Shown one piece after another: positions 15,446 through 24,251 of a stretch of DNA of 33,321 nucleotides. This DNA is from an uncultured Bacteroidales bacterium. Its GTDB lineage: Bacteria; Bacteroidota; Bacteroidia; Bacteroidales; WCHB1-69. Each line of letters starts with the position of its first letter. Within the stretch, counting starts at the first letter, position 1. The notes under the pieces were generated by a model that was not told the origin of the DNA, did no database searches, and saw nothing but the letters and a program-made list of their open reading frames with translations. Made by a program: the position numbers and the translations under genes. The stretch spans positions 1 to 33,321 of the forward strand of contig CAJOFD010000021.1 of assembly GCA_905233585.1 (NCBI GenBank). The letters are read 5' to 3'.

Positions 15446-16192
15446 ATGAAATTATTAGAAGGAAAAGTTGCAGTTATTACAGGTGCAGCAAAAGGTATAG
15501 GCAGAGAACTTGCCATTGTTTTTGCCCAACATGGAGCCGATGTTGCTTTCACGGATTTAAGAGCAGACGAACATGCCAAATCGTTGGAAACAGAACTACA
15601 AAATATGGGAAGCAAAGCAAGATTTTACATATCTGACGCTTCATCTTACGAAGATTCTGTGAAAACAATTGAACATATTGTTTCCGATTTCAATACCATA
15701 GACATTTTAGTGAACAATGCAGGGGTTACAAGAGACAATCTTCTATTGCGTATGAGTGAAGAAGACTTTGACCTTGTCATGAAAATCAACCTCAAATCGG
15801 TTTTCAATTTGACAAAAGCCGTACAGCCTATTATGCTAAAACAGCGTAAAGGTTCCATTATTAATATGAGTTCCATAGTCGGATTGCAAGGCAATGCAGG
15901 ACAAACCAACTATGCTGCCTCTAAAGCTGGTATTATCGGATTTACCAAATCTATCGCCAGAGAATTGGGGTCAAGAAACATTCGTTGCAATGCCATTGCA
16001 CCGGGATTTATCGAAACAGAAATGACACATGTACTAACCGATGAAGTTAAGGCCGCATGGGTACACCAAATTCCAATGCGTAGAGCAGGCAATCCTAAAG
16101 ATGTTGCCGAAACCGCTGTGTATTTAGCAAGTGATTTGTCTTCGTATGTTACAGGACAAGTAATCAGTTGCGATGGCGGTATGCACATGTAA
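15446..16192 (+). CDS. fabG: 3-oxoacyl-[acyl-carrier-protein] reductase
   Basis: A 248-residue short-chain dehydrogenase/reductase of standard FabG length, reducing 3-oxoacyl-ACP with NADPH in fatty acid elongation in the cytoplasm. Cofactor loop TGAAKGIG at 12-19, NNAG at 90-93, catalytic Ser143, Tyr156 and Lys160 (YAASK), and the FabG-typical IAPGFIETEMT. The ATG at 15446 places the cofactor loop at its usual position and lies just after a clear promoter. The gene is followed after 11 bases by a DUF4199 gene and then a glycosyltransferase, probably one transcript. Another SDR function is possible, but sequence and length favour FabG. Confidence 0.9.
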   Translation: MKLLEGKVAVITGAAKGIGRELAIVFAQHGADVAFTDLRADEHAKSLETELQNMGSKARFYISDASSYEDSVKTIEHIVSDFNTIDILVNNAGVTRDNLLLRMSEEDFDLVMKINLKSVFNLTKAVQPIMLKQRKGSIINMSSIVGLQGNAGQTNYAASKAGIIGFTKSIARELGSRNIRCNAIAPGFIETEMTHVLTDEVKAAWVHQIPMRRAGNPKDVAETAVYLASDLSSYVTGQVISCDGGMHM

Positions 16193-16203
16193 TATTTATT
16201 AAT

Positions 16204-16749
16204 ATGAAAAACAGAATTTCAATATCATTATTATATGGTGCATTTGCATCGATGATAGCAATTGCCATTGATATGGTGTTGAAATTCACCAAAGCACATC
16301 TGTTCGCGGCAAGTCGCTATGGTTTATACTTTTTAACCATTACCCTATTAGGGATTTGTATTTATTTTGCCATCAAAAAATACCGCAAGGCGAATTTTGA
16401 TGGCAAAGTTTTTTTACTTCAACACGGTGCTAGTATCGGGGTATTAACTTCGTTGTTTTATGCTGTATGTTTCAGTTTGTACCTTTTTATATTATCTCAA
16501 ACTGTCATGCCTGATATGTTTGAAAAATATAAAGAACAACAAATTGCACTGATAGAAAACAGCACTGTCAATGAAACAGAAAAAAATACACAAATCATAT
16601 CTATTCGGAATATGAGTAATGAAGGGATTTTGTTGGAGGATTTTATCCAAAGGTTGATATTCCCTTTGACCCTATCTTTGTTTATCGCGATTTTTATGCA
16701 ACAGAAAAAAACTATCGAACCTATTGAAAAACAGCAAAACATAGAATAA
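16204..16749 (+). CDS. DUF4199 membrane protein
   Basis: 181 residues from the ATG at 16204, with about four hydrophobic segments (near 5-25, 38-58, 74-96 and 150-170) and a hydrophilic loop between the third and fourth. This layout fits DUF4199, a Bacteroidota family often found next to a GtrB/DPM1-type glycosyltransferase, as here: the next gene begins one base after the stop. The role is unknown; the pairing suggests it helps or regulates the membrane glycosyltransferase. The start at 16168 would overlap fabG and is less likely. Confidence 0.8.
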   Translation: MKNRISISLLYGAFASMIAIAIDMVLKFTKAHLFAASRYGLYFLTITLLGICIYFAIKKYRKANFDGKVFLLQHGASIGVLTSLFYAVCFSLYLFILSQTVMPDMFEKYKEQQIALIENSTVNETEKNTQIISIRNMSNEGILLEDFIQRLIFPLTLSLFIAIFMQQKKTIEPIEKQQNIE

Positions 16750-16750
16750 T

Positions 16751-17713
16751 ATGGATATATCTATAGTTGTCCCTCTTTTGAATGAGGCTGAATCTTTGCC
16801 TGAATTGACCGAATGGATTCATCGTGTGATGAATACCCATCAATTTGACTATGAAATAATTTTTGTTGATGACGGTAGCACTGACAATTCTTGGCAAATC
16901 ATAGAAAATCTTCAACAAAAATTTCTTTCTGTCAAAGGAATCAGATTTAGACGGAATTATGGCAAATCCGCAGCACTGAACACGGGTTTTGAAGTTGCAA
17001 AAGGCGATGTTGTCATCACTATGGATGCAGATTTGCAAGACAGCCCTGATGAAATTCCCGACTTGTATAAAATGATAAAAGAAGATGGATATGATTTGGT
17101 TTCCGGTTGGAAAAAAGTTCGTTACGATTCAAAAATAGCCAAAAATATTCCTTCTAAATTTTTCAATTGGACAACTCGCAAATTTTCAAAAATTCAACTG
17201 CACGATTTCAATTGTGGACTAAAAGCTTACAAAAACGAAGTTGTCAAGTCGATAGAAGTCTATGGCGAAATGCACAGATACATCCCGGTTATTGCCAAAT
17301 GGGCTGGATTTTCCAATATCGGAGAAAAAATCGTTCATCACCAAAAACGCAAATTCGGGGTTACTAAATTTGGTTGGGACAGATTTATAAATGGCTATCT
17401 TGACTTGCTTTCCATTATGTTTGTCAGCAAATTCAGCAAAAAACCCATGCACTTTTTCGGTTTATGGGGAACTGTCGCTTTTTTGATAGGATTTATTATA
17501 ACCATCTGGTTATCAGTTGAAAAATTAGTGAAATTAGCCAACCATGTAGAACATTATCGTCAAGTAACCGACCAACCTTTATTTTATTTGGCTTTGCTGG
17601 CTATGATTTTTGGTTTAATGTTATTTTTGGCAGGATTTTTGGCAGAATTGATTTCCAGAAACTCTCCTGAACGCAACAAATACATTATCAGAGAAAAAAC
17701 CTCTAATTTGTAA
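16751..17713 (+). CDS. Polyprenyl-phosphate glycosyltransferase (GtrB/DPM1-like, GT2)
   Basis: 320 residues. GT-A core with VDDGSTD at 39-45, MDADLQDSP at 91-99 and the family segment FGVTKFGWDRF, then two C-terminal membrane helices (about 232-255 and 278-302). Such enzymes load a sugar from a nucleotide donor onto undecaprenyl phosphate at the inner membrane, supplying lipid-linked sugars for modifying glycans or lipid A. It follows the DUF4199 gene with a one-base gap and precedes a lipoprotein gene by five bases. The sugar cannot be predicted. Confidence 0.9.
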   Translation: MDISIVVPLLNEAESLPELTEWIHRVMNTHQFDYEIIFVDDGSTDNSWQIIENLQQKFLSVKGIRFRRNYGKSAALNTGFEVAKGDVVITMDADLQDSPDEIPDLYKMIKEDGYDLVSGWKKVRYDSKIAKNIPSKFFNWTTRKFSKIQLHDFNCGLKAYKNEVVKSIEVYGEMHRYIPVIAKWAGFSNIGEKIVHHQKRKFGVTKFGWDRFINGYLDLLSIMFVSKFSKKPMHFFGLWGTVAFLIGFIITIWLSVEKLVKLANHVEHYRQVTDQPLFYLALLAMIFGLMLFLAGFLAELISRNSPERNKYIIREKTSNL

Positions 17714-17718
17714 AATAT

Positions 17719-18252
17719 ATGACAACCAACATTTTGAATATAAGCAAAAAATTATTATTTATTACATTATTATTCATATTAATAGCATGTAATAAAGAAC
17801 AACAATTGCAGAAAAATTTAAAAAGTGCTGTCAAAACCTACATTCAAAACATCTATCCTAATTGTCAGGTTGATAGTATTAAAATACTCAATATTGATAC
17901 TTTAACGGACAAATCTTTTGCTACTTTAAATATTGTGACTTTAGAAAATAAAAAAAATGAGCTTGAAAATCATTATTTATATTCATCTGAGGCAACTACA
18001 GCAGAAGAACGCATTGACCAATACGAATTATTTGAAACACTTGATTTTATCAATGACAGAATCGAATCTTGGTATAAAATATACGATAGTCCCAACACAG
18101 ATTCTGTCAATTTAAGATATTATTTTGTGGCAACCAGAATTTCTCTTCACTATACAAATACCACTCACAATAATGAAGATATTTTGGTTGCTTTTCCAAT
18201 ATCTTCTGATTTTAAAGTGCAAGAAATTGTTTTGGGTAATCAATCGGAATAA
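17719..18252 (+). CDS. Small lipoprotein of unknown function
   Basis: 177 residues. A basic N-terminus and hydrophobic stretch (KKLLFITLLFILIAC) end in a lipobox with Cys at about 24, so the protein should be lipid-anchored. The rest is hydrophilic, with no motif I recognise. It is the last gene of the fabG-DUF4199-GT transcript. Its 3' end overlaps that of the convergent ABC ATPase gene by 13 bases (18240-18252). Confidence 0.75.
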   Translation: MTTNILNISKKLLFITLLFILIACNKEQQLQKNLKSAVKTYIQNIYPNCQVDSIKILNIDTLTDKSFATLNIVTLENKKNELENHYLYSSEATTAEERIDQYELFETLDFINDRIESWYKIYDSPNTDSVNLRYYFVATRISLHYTNTTHNNEDILVAFPISSDFKVQEIVLGNQSE

Positions 18253-19199
18253 TTTGTAGCAATATAATTCAATACATCGGCTATTGCAGTAAACATTTTT
18301 CCATCTATTTCAAATGTATTTTCCTTTGCCAAAATACAAATTGAGGCATTTTCTGCAACACCAAAACCCTTTCGTTCAAGAGCCTTTTGCATCAATTTGG
18401 CAGATCGGTCATCACCATGAACAGCAATAGTCACCTTTTGGTGTTCTTGCGGCAAATGAAAAAAAACACTTGTTTCTTCACAATGATAATATTCAAATTT
18501 AAATACTTGCTGAAAAATATTTTGTAACAATAAATCTTCTGGTGCTCCTACATACAACTGATTATCAGCAATAAGCCATATTGTATCAGCTACCTGCATA
18601 GCCAAATCAAGTTCATGTGTGGAAACAACAAAACTTTTGTGCATCTGCTTGGAAAGATTTTTCAACAGTTGCATAATATGTATTCTATTTAAAACATCTA
18701 AGTAAGCCGTAGGTTCATCTAAAAGCACAATAGGCGTATCTTGGGCTAAAACTTTTGCAATCATAGCCCGTTGTTTTTCACCATCACTCATAGAAGTAAA
18801 ATTAGTATTCATTTTTGTGGTCAATCCGACTTGTTCTATTGCCTGATATACAATTTGTTTATCTTGTTTTGTCAAATGTCCCAACCAATTGGTGTGGGGA
18901 CAACGCCCTATGGCTACCAAATCAAAAACAGACAGATTGTCCACATGAATAGAATCAGTTAAAACTAACGAAAAATATTTGGCTAATACTTCTTGTTTTA
19001 AACTATAAATATTTTTTCCGTCAATGTAAATATTGCCACTTAAAATATTTTGCAAACCACAAAGGCTCTGCAATAACGTTGATTTTCCGCTACCATTAAG
19101 ACCTATCAAACAAATAAACTCCCCTGCCTCCACTTGTACATTCAAATGTTCCAATAGACAATGATCATAACCAATTGACACATCTTCTGTTCTTAGCAT
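18240..19199 (-). CDS. ABC importer ATP-binding protein (BtuD/FecE-like)
   Basis: 319 residues. Walker A at 33-41 (GLNGSGKST), signature at 137-143 (MSDGEKQ instead of the common LSGGQ), Walker B at 157-162 (IVLLDE) and switch His195. This is the FepC/BtuD group, which powers uptake of iron-siderophore, heme or vitamin B12 through a FecCD-type permease (next gene). Residues from about 236 to 319 form an extra C-terminal region after the nucleotide-binding domain. It begins one base after the permease stop and is last in the binding protein-permease-ATPase operon. Confidence 0.88.
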   Translation of the reverse strand: MLRTEDVSIGYDHCLLEHLNVQVEAGEFICLIGLNGSGKSTLLQSLCGLQNILSGNIYIDGKNIYSLKQEVLAKYFSLVLTDSIHVDNLSVFDLVAIGRCPHTNWLGHLTKQDKQIVYQAIEQVGLTTKMNTNFTSMSDGEKQRAMIAKVLAQDTPIVLLDEPTAYLDVLNRIHIMQLLKNLSKQMHKSFVVSTHELDLAMQVADTIWLIADNQLYVGAPEDLLLQNIFQQVFKFEYYHCEETSVFFHLPQEHQKVTIAVHGDDRSAKLMQKALERKGFGVAENASICILAKENTFEIDGKMFTAIADVLNYIATNYSD

Positions 19200-19200
19200 A

Positions 19201-20193
19201 TTAACGTTTTCTTTTGATAATTATCCATATAATAATCGGAGTTCCCACCAAGGCACTCACCGCATTAATAGGTAAAACATGTCCATTTGAGGGCAACTGA
19301 CAAGCTATATCACACCAAAGCAGCAATATTGCCCCGCATAGTATGCTTGCAGGGAATGTGATATGGTGGTTGTCGCTATTTGTTAAACGTCTTGCGATGT
19401 GCGGAACCGCCATTCCGATAAAGGCTATAGGTCCAGTAAAGGCAGTTGTTCCTCCTGCCAATATTGCTACACATATAATAATAATAAAATGTATTTTCCG
19501 AATAGAAAATCCAAGACTTTGGGCATATTTTTCACCGAGCAAAAGTGCATTCAAGGGTTTCAGAAGAATAACAACAAGCAATAAACCAACCAATACAAGT
19601 GGCAGCAGCACCTGCATATATGTCCACGAAACGGAAGAAAGACTACCAAATGACCATACAATAAACAATTTTAAAGAATCTGGATTGCTATGATTTTGCA
19701 ATATGGTTACCATCGCTCCTGCCAACTGTCCCAACATGATACCAACTATCAACAACGATTCGGCTTGTTTTAAGCGAAGTGAAAAAAGCATGATAAGCAA
19801 TAACACACATACCGCACCAATAGTAGCAGAAAAAATAAGACCCAGTGAATTATTCAACAATAAAAATGGAAAGAAACTACTCCCTAAAAGAAATAGGGCT
19901 ACCCCTAAACTTGCTCCTGAACTTATGCCCAAAACATATGGTCCTGCCAACGGATTGTGAAACATTGTCTGCATTAGCAACCCTGAAACAGAAATAGCCG
20001 CCCCAACCAAAATGGCTGTAATGGCCTTGGGTAACCTAAAATTAAATAAAATATCATGATATAATGATTCTGGATTATTCCATTCGGACAAAGCAATGTG
20101 AACACTACCAAAACATATATCCCCACAAAAACTGCCAGCCAAAAGAACAAGTAAAGCAAAAAAAACAAGTATATTCCTTTTATTTTTAGTCAT
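19201..20193 (-). CDS. FecCD/BtuC-type ABC importer permease
   Basis: 330 residues, with many hydrophobic helices (about nine or ten). Family hallmarks are RLPKAITAILVGAAISVSG, FHNPLAGPYVLGISSGASLG and a C-terminal GPIAFIGMAVPHIARRL. It should form the inner-membrane channel for a metal chelate or cobalamin, working with the ATPase downstream and the binding protein upstream (12 bases away). Sequence alone does not separate iron, heme and B12 importers. Confidence 0.9.
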   Translation of the reverse strand: MTKNKRNILVFFALLVLLAGSFCGDICFGSVHIALSEWNNPESLYHDILFNFRLPKAITAILVGAAISVSGLLMQTMFHNPLAGPYVLGISSGASLGVALFLLGSSFFPFLLLNNSLGLIFSATIGAVCVLLLIMLFSLRLKQAESLLIVGIMLGQLAGAMVTILQNHSNPDSLKLFIVWSFGSLSSVSWTYMQVLLPLVLVGLLLVVILLKPLNALLLGEKYAQSLGFSIRKIHFIIIICVAILAGGTTAFTGPIAFIGMAVPHIARRLTNSDNHHITFPASILCGAILLLWCDIACQLPSNGHVLPINAVSALVGTPIIIWIIIKRKR

Positions 20194-20205
20194 TGTTTGG
20201 GATAA

Positions 20206-21342
20206 TTATTCTACTTTTATCAAATATTTAGGTTGATATATACCCTTGTCTTTTTCTTCTTGATGTACTGCCCATATCATATCATGCAGAATAAGATGCG
20301 GTTCCACTACTGCTGTTTCCCAAAAGTCATTTGCACCATCTTTGTTGATTCGTTTTTTGAAAGCATATATTTCATTATTTTTAAATGCTTTGAACAAAAC
20401 ATGCCGTTCATCGGCATTCAAAAGTTCTTCTTTGGTACATGCAGGGGCATTCAACCAAATATCTGCATTGGCAAATACTTCTAATGCCTTTTCAAAATTC
20501 AACGGCAAACTCTCCGTTGAATTGTCATTGACATAGTAATATGCAGCAGTAGCGTCTTTGAACAAATTAGCCATATAAGTATGTCCACCAGGAACATACC
20601 AAGTACCACGATAATTTCCACCCGGCATTACAAATGGTCTTGTTTTGTATGATTGTGCAAGTTGTTGAGCTGACAAATATTTTGTTTCTATATCATTAAA
20701 CAATGAATCCGCGAAAGGCAGACAATCAAAAAAAGCGGCAAAAAACTTTATCCATTCCGCACGCCCAAGTGCAGTTTTTTCTCTCCATTCATTGTCTATC
20801 AATACATTTATTCCATAGTTTTCCAAACGTTTACGCATGTCATCTTGCCCATCATAAGCGGTTACAACAATGGCAGAAGGTTTGCATAGAATAATATTTT
20901 CTATATTTAAATTAAAAGCATCGCCCAAAGATAGGATTTCTTTTTGCTCATATCTTTGTCTAAGATAAGAATTATATATCAAATGTGGAGAACAAACAGC
21001 TTTGATTACATCTATGTATCCCAATTTTTCAACAAAAGGAATATGAGTGCAGAAAGTTACAGCAATGGTTTGCAAAGGTATAATAATGGTATGTTTCTCA
21101 TCAGGAGTTTTTATCATACTATCTTTGACAAGATAATAAATTTGTTCGCTCTCTTTATTATCCCAAGCATTAAAAACTTTTACCGATACATATTGCTCAT
21201 TAGCCGTGATAGCAAAACCTTCGGCATAATGAATAGGAATTGTATCCACACACTTTTCCGTTTCATCTATGGTCTGCCTGTGGTTGTTTTCACACGAAAA
21301 TAAGAATAATATAACAATGAAAAAAAAATAACCTTTGTTCAT
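20206..21342 (-). CDS. ABC importer substrate-binding lipoprotein (BtuF/FecB-like)
   Basis: 378 residues from the ATG at 21342. The signal MNKGYFFFIVILFLFSC ends in a lipobox Cys at 17, so the protein is probably tethered in the periplasm. The body fits a class III periplasmic binding protein (AVTFCTHIPFVEKLGYIDVI; PSAIVVTAYDG; WIKFFAAFFD; MPGGNYRGTWYVPGG). The ATG at 21363 is rejected because the promoter box TATCTTTGC (21351-21359) lies inside that extension. Substrate unknown: iron chelate, heme or cobalamin. No cobalamin riboswitch fits in the very short leader. Confidence 0.85.
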   Translation of the reverse strand: MNKGYFFFIVILFLFSCENNHRQTIDETEKCVDTIPIHYAEGFAITANEQYVSVKVFNAWDNKESEQIYYLVKDSMIKTPDEKHTIIIPLQTIAVTFCTHIPFVEKLGYIDVIKAVCSPHLIYNSYLRQRYEQKEILSLGDAFNLNIENIILCKPSAIVVTAYDGQDDMRKRLENYGINVLIDNEWREKTALGRAEWIKFFAAFFDCLPFADSLFNDIETKYLSAQQLAQSYKTRPFVMPGGNYRGTWYVPGGHTYMANLFKDATAAYYYVNDNSTESLPLNFEKALEVFANADIWLNAPACTKEELLNADERHVLFKAFKNNEIYAFKKRINKDGANDFWETAVVEPHLILHDMIWAVHQEEKDKGIYQPKYLIKVE

Positions 21343-21350
21343 TTTTTTCT

Positions 21351-21359
21351 GCAAAGATA
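21351..21359 (-). promoter_or_regulatory. -7 box of the ABC importer operon
   Basis: The minus strand reads TATCTTTGC, ending only 8 bases before the ATG at 21342. As Bacteroidota transcripts usually start several bases after this box, the mRNA should have almost no leader. It is divergent from the ftcD promoter. Confidence 0.6.
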
Positions 21360-21430
21360 CCATAAAATTTCAAAAGATTTTATTGTTTATTTTGATTCTT
21401 TTGCAAAGAATTTGATATTGTTTTTTATGC

Positions 21431-21439
21431 TATCTTTGC
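21431..21439 (+). promoter_or_regulatory. -7 box of the formimidoyltransferase-cyclodeaminase gene
   Basis: TATCTTTGC, 29 bases before the ATG at 21469; a TTTG at 21411-21414, 16 bases upstream, may be the -33 element. The in-frame start at 21412 precedes the box and is rejected. Confidence 0.6.
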
Positions 21440-21468
21440 ACTTAAATTATTATTTTAAAGCAAATAGT

Positions 21469-23160
21469 ATGAAACAATTGATAGAATGTGTCCCTAATTT
21501 CAGTGAGGGACGTGATATGGAAATCATCAAGGCAATTACGGCAGAAGTAGAACATGTTGCAAATGTAAAATTGTTAGATGTAGATCCGGGAGCAACAACC
21601 AATCGTACTGTTGTTACTTTTGTAGGAGAACCGCAAGATGTCTGCGAAGCAGCGTTTTTGGTTATCAAAAAAGCAAAAGAACTTATTGATATGCGTCATC
21701 ATAAAGGAGACCACCCTCGTTTCGGAGCTACTGATGTTTGTCCCCTCGTACCTGTGGCTAATATTAGTATGGAAGAAACAGTTGTATATGCCAGAAGTTT
21801 GGCAGAAAGAGTCGGAAAAGAATTAAATATACCTATATATTGCTACGAAAGTGCGGCCTTTAATGAGGTAAGACGCAATTTGGCAAACTGCAGACAAGGT
21901 GAATATGAAGCATTGGCAGAAAGAATAACAACCCAAGAATGGAAACCCGATTTTGGACCTTGCACTTTTTCTGAAGAAGTGGCAAAATCTGGTGCTACTG
22001 CTATTGGAGCCAGAGATTTTTTGGTGGCAGTTAATTACAATCTCAATACAACCTCTACTCGTAGAGCCAATGCGATTGCCTTTGATGTACGTGAAAAAGG
22101 AAGACCCAAAAGAGAAGGCGGAAAAATTACCGGTAAACCCCTTAAAGATGAAAATGGGGAACCTATTATGATACCTGGAACTCTCAAAGCTACGAAGGCA
22201 ATTGGCTGGTTTATTGAAGAATATGGCATAGCACAAGTTTCTATGAATCTCACAAACATATCAGTAACACCCTTACATATAGCTTTTGATGAAGTTACCC
22301 GTTGTGCTGCCCTTCGTGGCATTAGGGTTACAGGTGCGGAAATTGTGGGTCTTATTCCCGAAAAAGTGCTTTTAGATGCAGGCAGATATTATTTAGAAAA
22401 ACAACAACGCTCCAAAGGTATCAGCAAAAAGGAAATTATAAAAATAGCCGTCAAATCTATGGGGCTGGATGACCTAAAACCATTTGACCCGCAAGAAAAA
22501 GTCATAGAATATCTTCTGGAAGACAATTCTACAGACAAACTTACGGATATGACTTGTACCGCTTTCGCAGATGAAACTGCCAGCGAAAGTCCTGCTCCCG
22601 GTGGCGGTTCTATTTCTGCTTACATGGGTGCTCTTGCAGCCGCTTTAGCAACAATGGTTGCCAATTTGTCGGCACACAAAGCAGGTTGGGACGACAGATG
22701 GAAAGAATTTTCTATTTGGGCAGAAAAAGGACAACAACTTAAAAACGAACTTTTAGCCCTTGTTGATGAAGACACCAATTCATTCAACAAAATAATGGAT
22801 GCTTTTGCTATGCCTAAAAAGACAGACGAAGAAAAAGCGGCACGCTCTGCAGCGATACAAACAGCAACCAAATATGCTATTGAAGTGCCATTCAAAACCA
22901 TGGAAAAATCTTTCGCTGTTTTTGAACTCTGCCGTCAGATGGTATTGCAAGGCAACCCCAATTCCGTAACCGATGCCGGTGTCGGTGCTTTGGCAGCACG
23001 CTCTGCTGTTTTAGGGGCATGCTTGAACGTTAGAATAAACGCAAGTTCTCTTAAAGACAGGGATTTTGCCGAAAATATTCTTGCCAAAGCCCAAACGTTG
23101 GCACAACAAGCACAAGAAACCGAAGCGGAAATTCTTGCCCTTGTCAATGACAAACTCTGA
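21469..23160 (+). CDS. ftcD: Glutamate formimidoyltransferase / formiminotetrahydrofolate cyclodeaminase (bifunctional)
   Basis: 563 residues. The N-terminal formiminotransferase part (about 1-330) begins IECVPNFSEGRD and contains HHKGDHPRFGATDVCP and GARDFLVAVNYNLNT. The C-terminal cyclodeaminase part (about 365-560) shows ETASESPAPGGGSISAYMGA and LVDEDTNSFNKIMDAF. The enzyme moves the formimino group of N-formimino-glutamate (from histidine breakdown) to tetrahydrofolate and then releases ammonia to give methenyl-THF. The length is normal for the fused enzyme. The gene has its own promoter and a terminator at 23213-23237, so it is monocistronic; no other histidine-degradation gene lies in the window. 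Confidence 0.93.
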   Translation: MKQLIECVPNFSEGRDMEIIKAITAEVEHVANVKLLDVDPGATTNRTVVTFVGEPQDVCEAAFLVIKKAKELIDMRHHKGDHPRFGATDVCPLVPVANISMEETVVYARSLAERVGKELNIPIYCYESAAFNEVRRNLANCRQGEYEALAERITTQEWKPDFGPCTFSEEVAKSGATAIGARDFLVAVNYNLNTTSTRRANAIAFDVREKGRPKREGGKITGKPLKDENGEPIMIPGTLKATKAIGWFIEEYGIAQVSMNLTNISVTPLHIAFDEVTRCAALRGIRVTGAEIVGLIPEKVLLDAGRYYLEKQQRSKGISKKEIIKIAVKSMGLDDLKPFDPQEKVIEYLLEDNSTDKLTDMTCTAFADETASESPAPGGGSISAYMGALAAALATMVANLSAHKAGWDDRWKEFSIWAEKGQQLKNELLALVDEDTNSFNKIMDAFAMPKKTDEEKAARSAAIQTATKYAIEVPFKTMEKSFAVFELCRQMVLQGNPNSVTDAGVGALAARSAVLGACLNVRINASSLKDRDFAENILAKAQTLAQQAQETEAEILALVNDKL

Positions 23161-23212
23161 TAAATAAAATAACTATGTATTTTTTCAATATTACTTGTTT
23201 TTTTTAGTTACG

Positions 23213-23237
23213 GCGGACTTCGTGTCCGCTTTTTTTA
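23213..23237 (+). terminator. Intrinsic terminator after ftcD
   Basis: Stem GCGGAC / GTCCGC around a TTCGT loop, followed by eight T. It lies 52 bases after the stop at 23160. Confidence 0.85.
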
Positions 23238-23309
23238 TCATGGAGCAACAAAATTTTCTCACCTGCCATTTTTCCGCTCAAAATATGCTACATATATTAA
23301 ATAATATTG

Positions 23310-23317
23310 TATCTTTG
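23310..23317 (+). promoter_or_regulatory. Candidate -7 box of the small membrane protein gene
   Basis: TATCTTTG, 27 bases before the ATG at 23345. No convincing -33 TTG. Confidence 0.5.
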
Positions 23318-23344
23318 TATATTATATAAAAACACAACCGAATA

Positions 23345-23761
23345 ATGAAAAAAAATAACCCAATAAGTAAATTTATTGCCATCTTTGGTGCCATACTTAT
23401 TACAGGTGTGTTACTGTGGGGAGGCATACACTTCTATTATGTATTTGGCAGAGGTGTCAAAGCCGGCGAACTCAATTTCTTTGTTTACAAAGGTCTTGTA
23501 TTCAAAACCTATGAAGGAAGACTTATACAAGCCGGATACAACTCTAAAAACACGGCTTCTGCCATACAATCCAACGAGTTTAATTTTTCAGTGCAAGATA
23601 CAAAGGTTGCTGAAACACTCATGCGATGCTCAGGCAAACATGTTGAGTTGTACTATAAAGAATATTTGGGAACACTTCCATGGAGAGGTATGAGTCGATA
23701 TGTAGTAGACAGTATCATATCCGTAGAACCTGCTGTATCCGACAATCTCTTTCCAAACTGA
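23345..23761 (+). CDS. Conserved Bacteroidales small membrane-anchored protein, unknown function
   Basis: 138 residues with one N-terminal hydrophobic segment (about 9-33) and a periplasmic or surface domain containing KAGELNFFVYKGLVFKTYEG and YYKEYLGTLPWRGMSRYVVDSI. I recognise this pattern from a conserved Bacteroidota family of unknown function, sometimes mislabelled as 6-phosphogluconate dehydrogenase; it has no dehydrogenase motif. The next gene starts 16 bases after the stop, so the two may share a transcript. Confidence 0.75.
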   Translation: MKKNNPISKFIAIFGAILITGVLLWGGIHFYYVFGRGVKAGELNFFVYKGLVFKTYEGRLIQAGYNSKNTASAIQSNEFNFSVQDTKVAETLMRCSGKHVELYYKEYLGTLPWRGMSRYVVDSIISVEPAVSDNLFPN

Positions 23762-23777
23762 CAACACTTAAACCACG

Positions 23778-24128
23778 ATGGACAAAAGACAGACACGGTT
23801 TCATATCATAGCCATCATACTGCTGGCAGTTTACCTGCCCATGCTGGTCTGTACTGCCCTACACAGCCATGACAATGAAAGCGGTGATATGGGATGCAAA
23901 AACGGCAAACACTGTTGCGAATCCCACCACGGACATCTGATACCGCCAGAGAAAAAAGACGGAATATGCCTGCTCTGCTCTTTCGCACAACTTGTCTATA
24001 CCCCTTCCTGCTGTCAAGGCGGTCTCTTTGTTCCGATTGATATATATATCGGGAACACCCGAACGGCAACAAAAGATATTTCCCAATGGAATGCCGTCAA
24101 ATCAACAAGAGCGTCTCCTTTGTTTTAA
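23778..24128 (+). CDS. His/Cys-rich small membrane protein next to a TonB receptor
   Basis: 116 residues. A membrane-spanning or signal segment (about 8-28, IIAIILLAVYLPMLVCTAL) is followed by a stretch rich in possible metal ligands: HSHDNESGDMGCKNGKHC, ESHHGH, CLLC and SCC. Similar His/Cys-rich proteins are often encoded beside outer-membrane receptors for metals, and DUF2946 proteins share the general layout, but I cannot assign a family. G+C content is raised (23821-23880 is 52% by hand count). It lies 123 bases upstream of the TonB-dependent receptor gene, same strand. Plausible role: metal binding or sensing linked to that receptor. Confidence 0.65.
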   Translation: MDKRQTRFHIIAIILLAVYLPMLVCTALHSHDNESGDMGCKNGKHCCESHHGHLIPPEKKDGICLLCSFAQLVYTPSCCQGGLFVPIDIYIGNTRTATKDISQWNAVKSTRASPLF

Positions 24129-24251
24129 TGTTTTTCATCAAGAGCCCCAAATAATTTTTCATACGTTTTTAACTGAGGCGGTTTCAGTGGCAAAACCACC
24201 CCGTTTCTATTTTAGACGTGTGTCATTGATAAACATTTTAAACAAAAAAAC

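Noticed and set aside
21343..21363. Longer N-terminus (ATG at 21363) for the binding lipoprotein
   Set aside because: It would place the -7 box inside the coding sequence and put residues in front of a normal lipoprotein signal.
21343..21468. Cobalamin riboswitch upstream of the importer
   Set aside because: The promoter box is 8 bases from the start codon, and no conserved B12-box sequence is visible in the divergent intergenic region.
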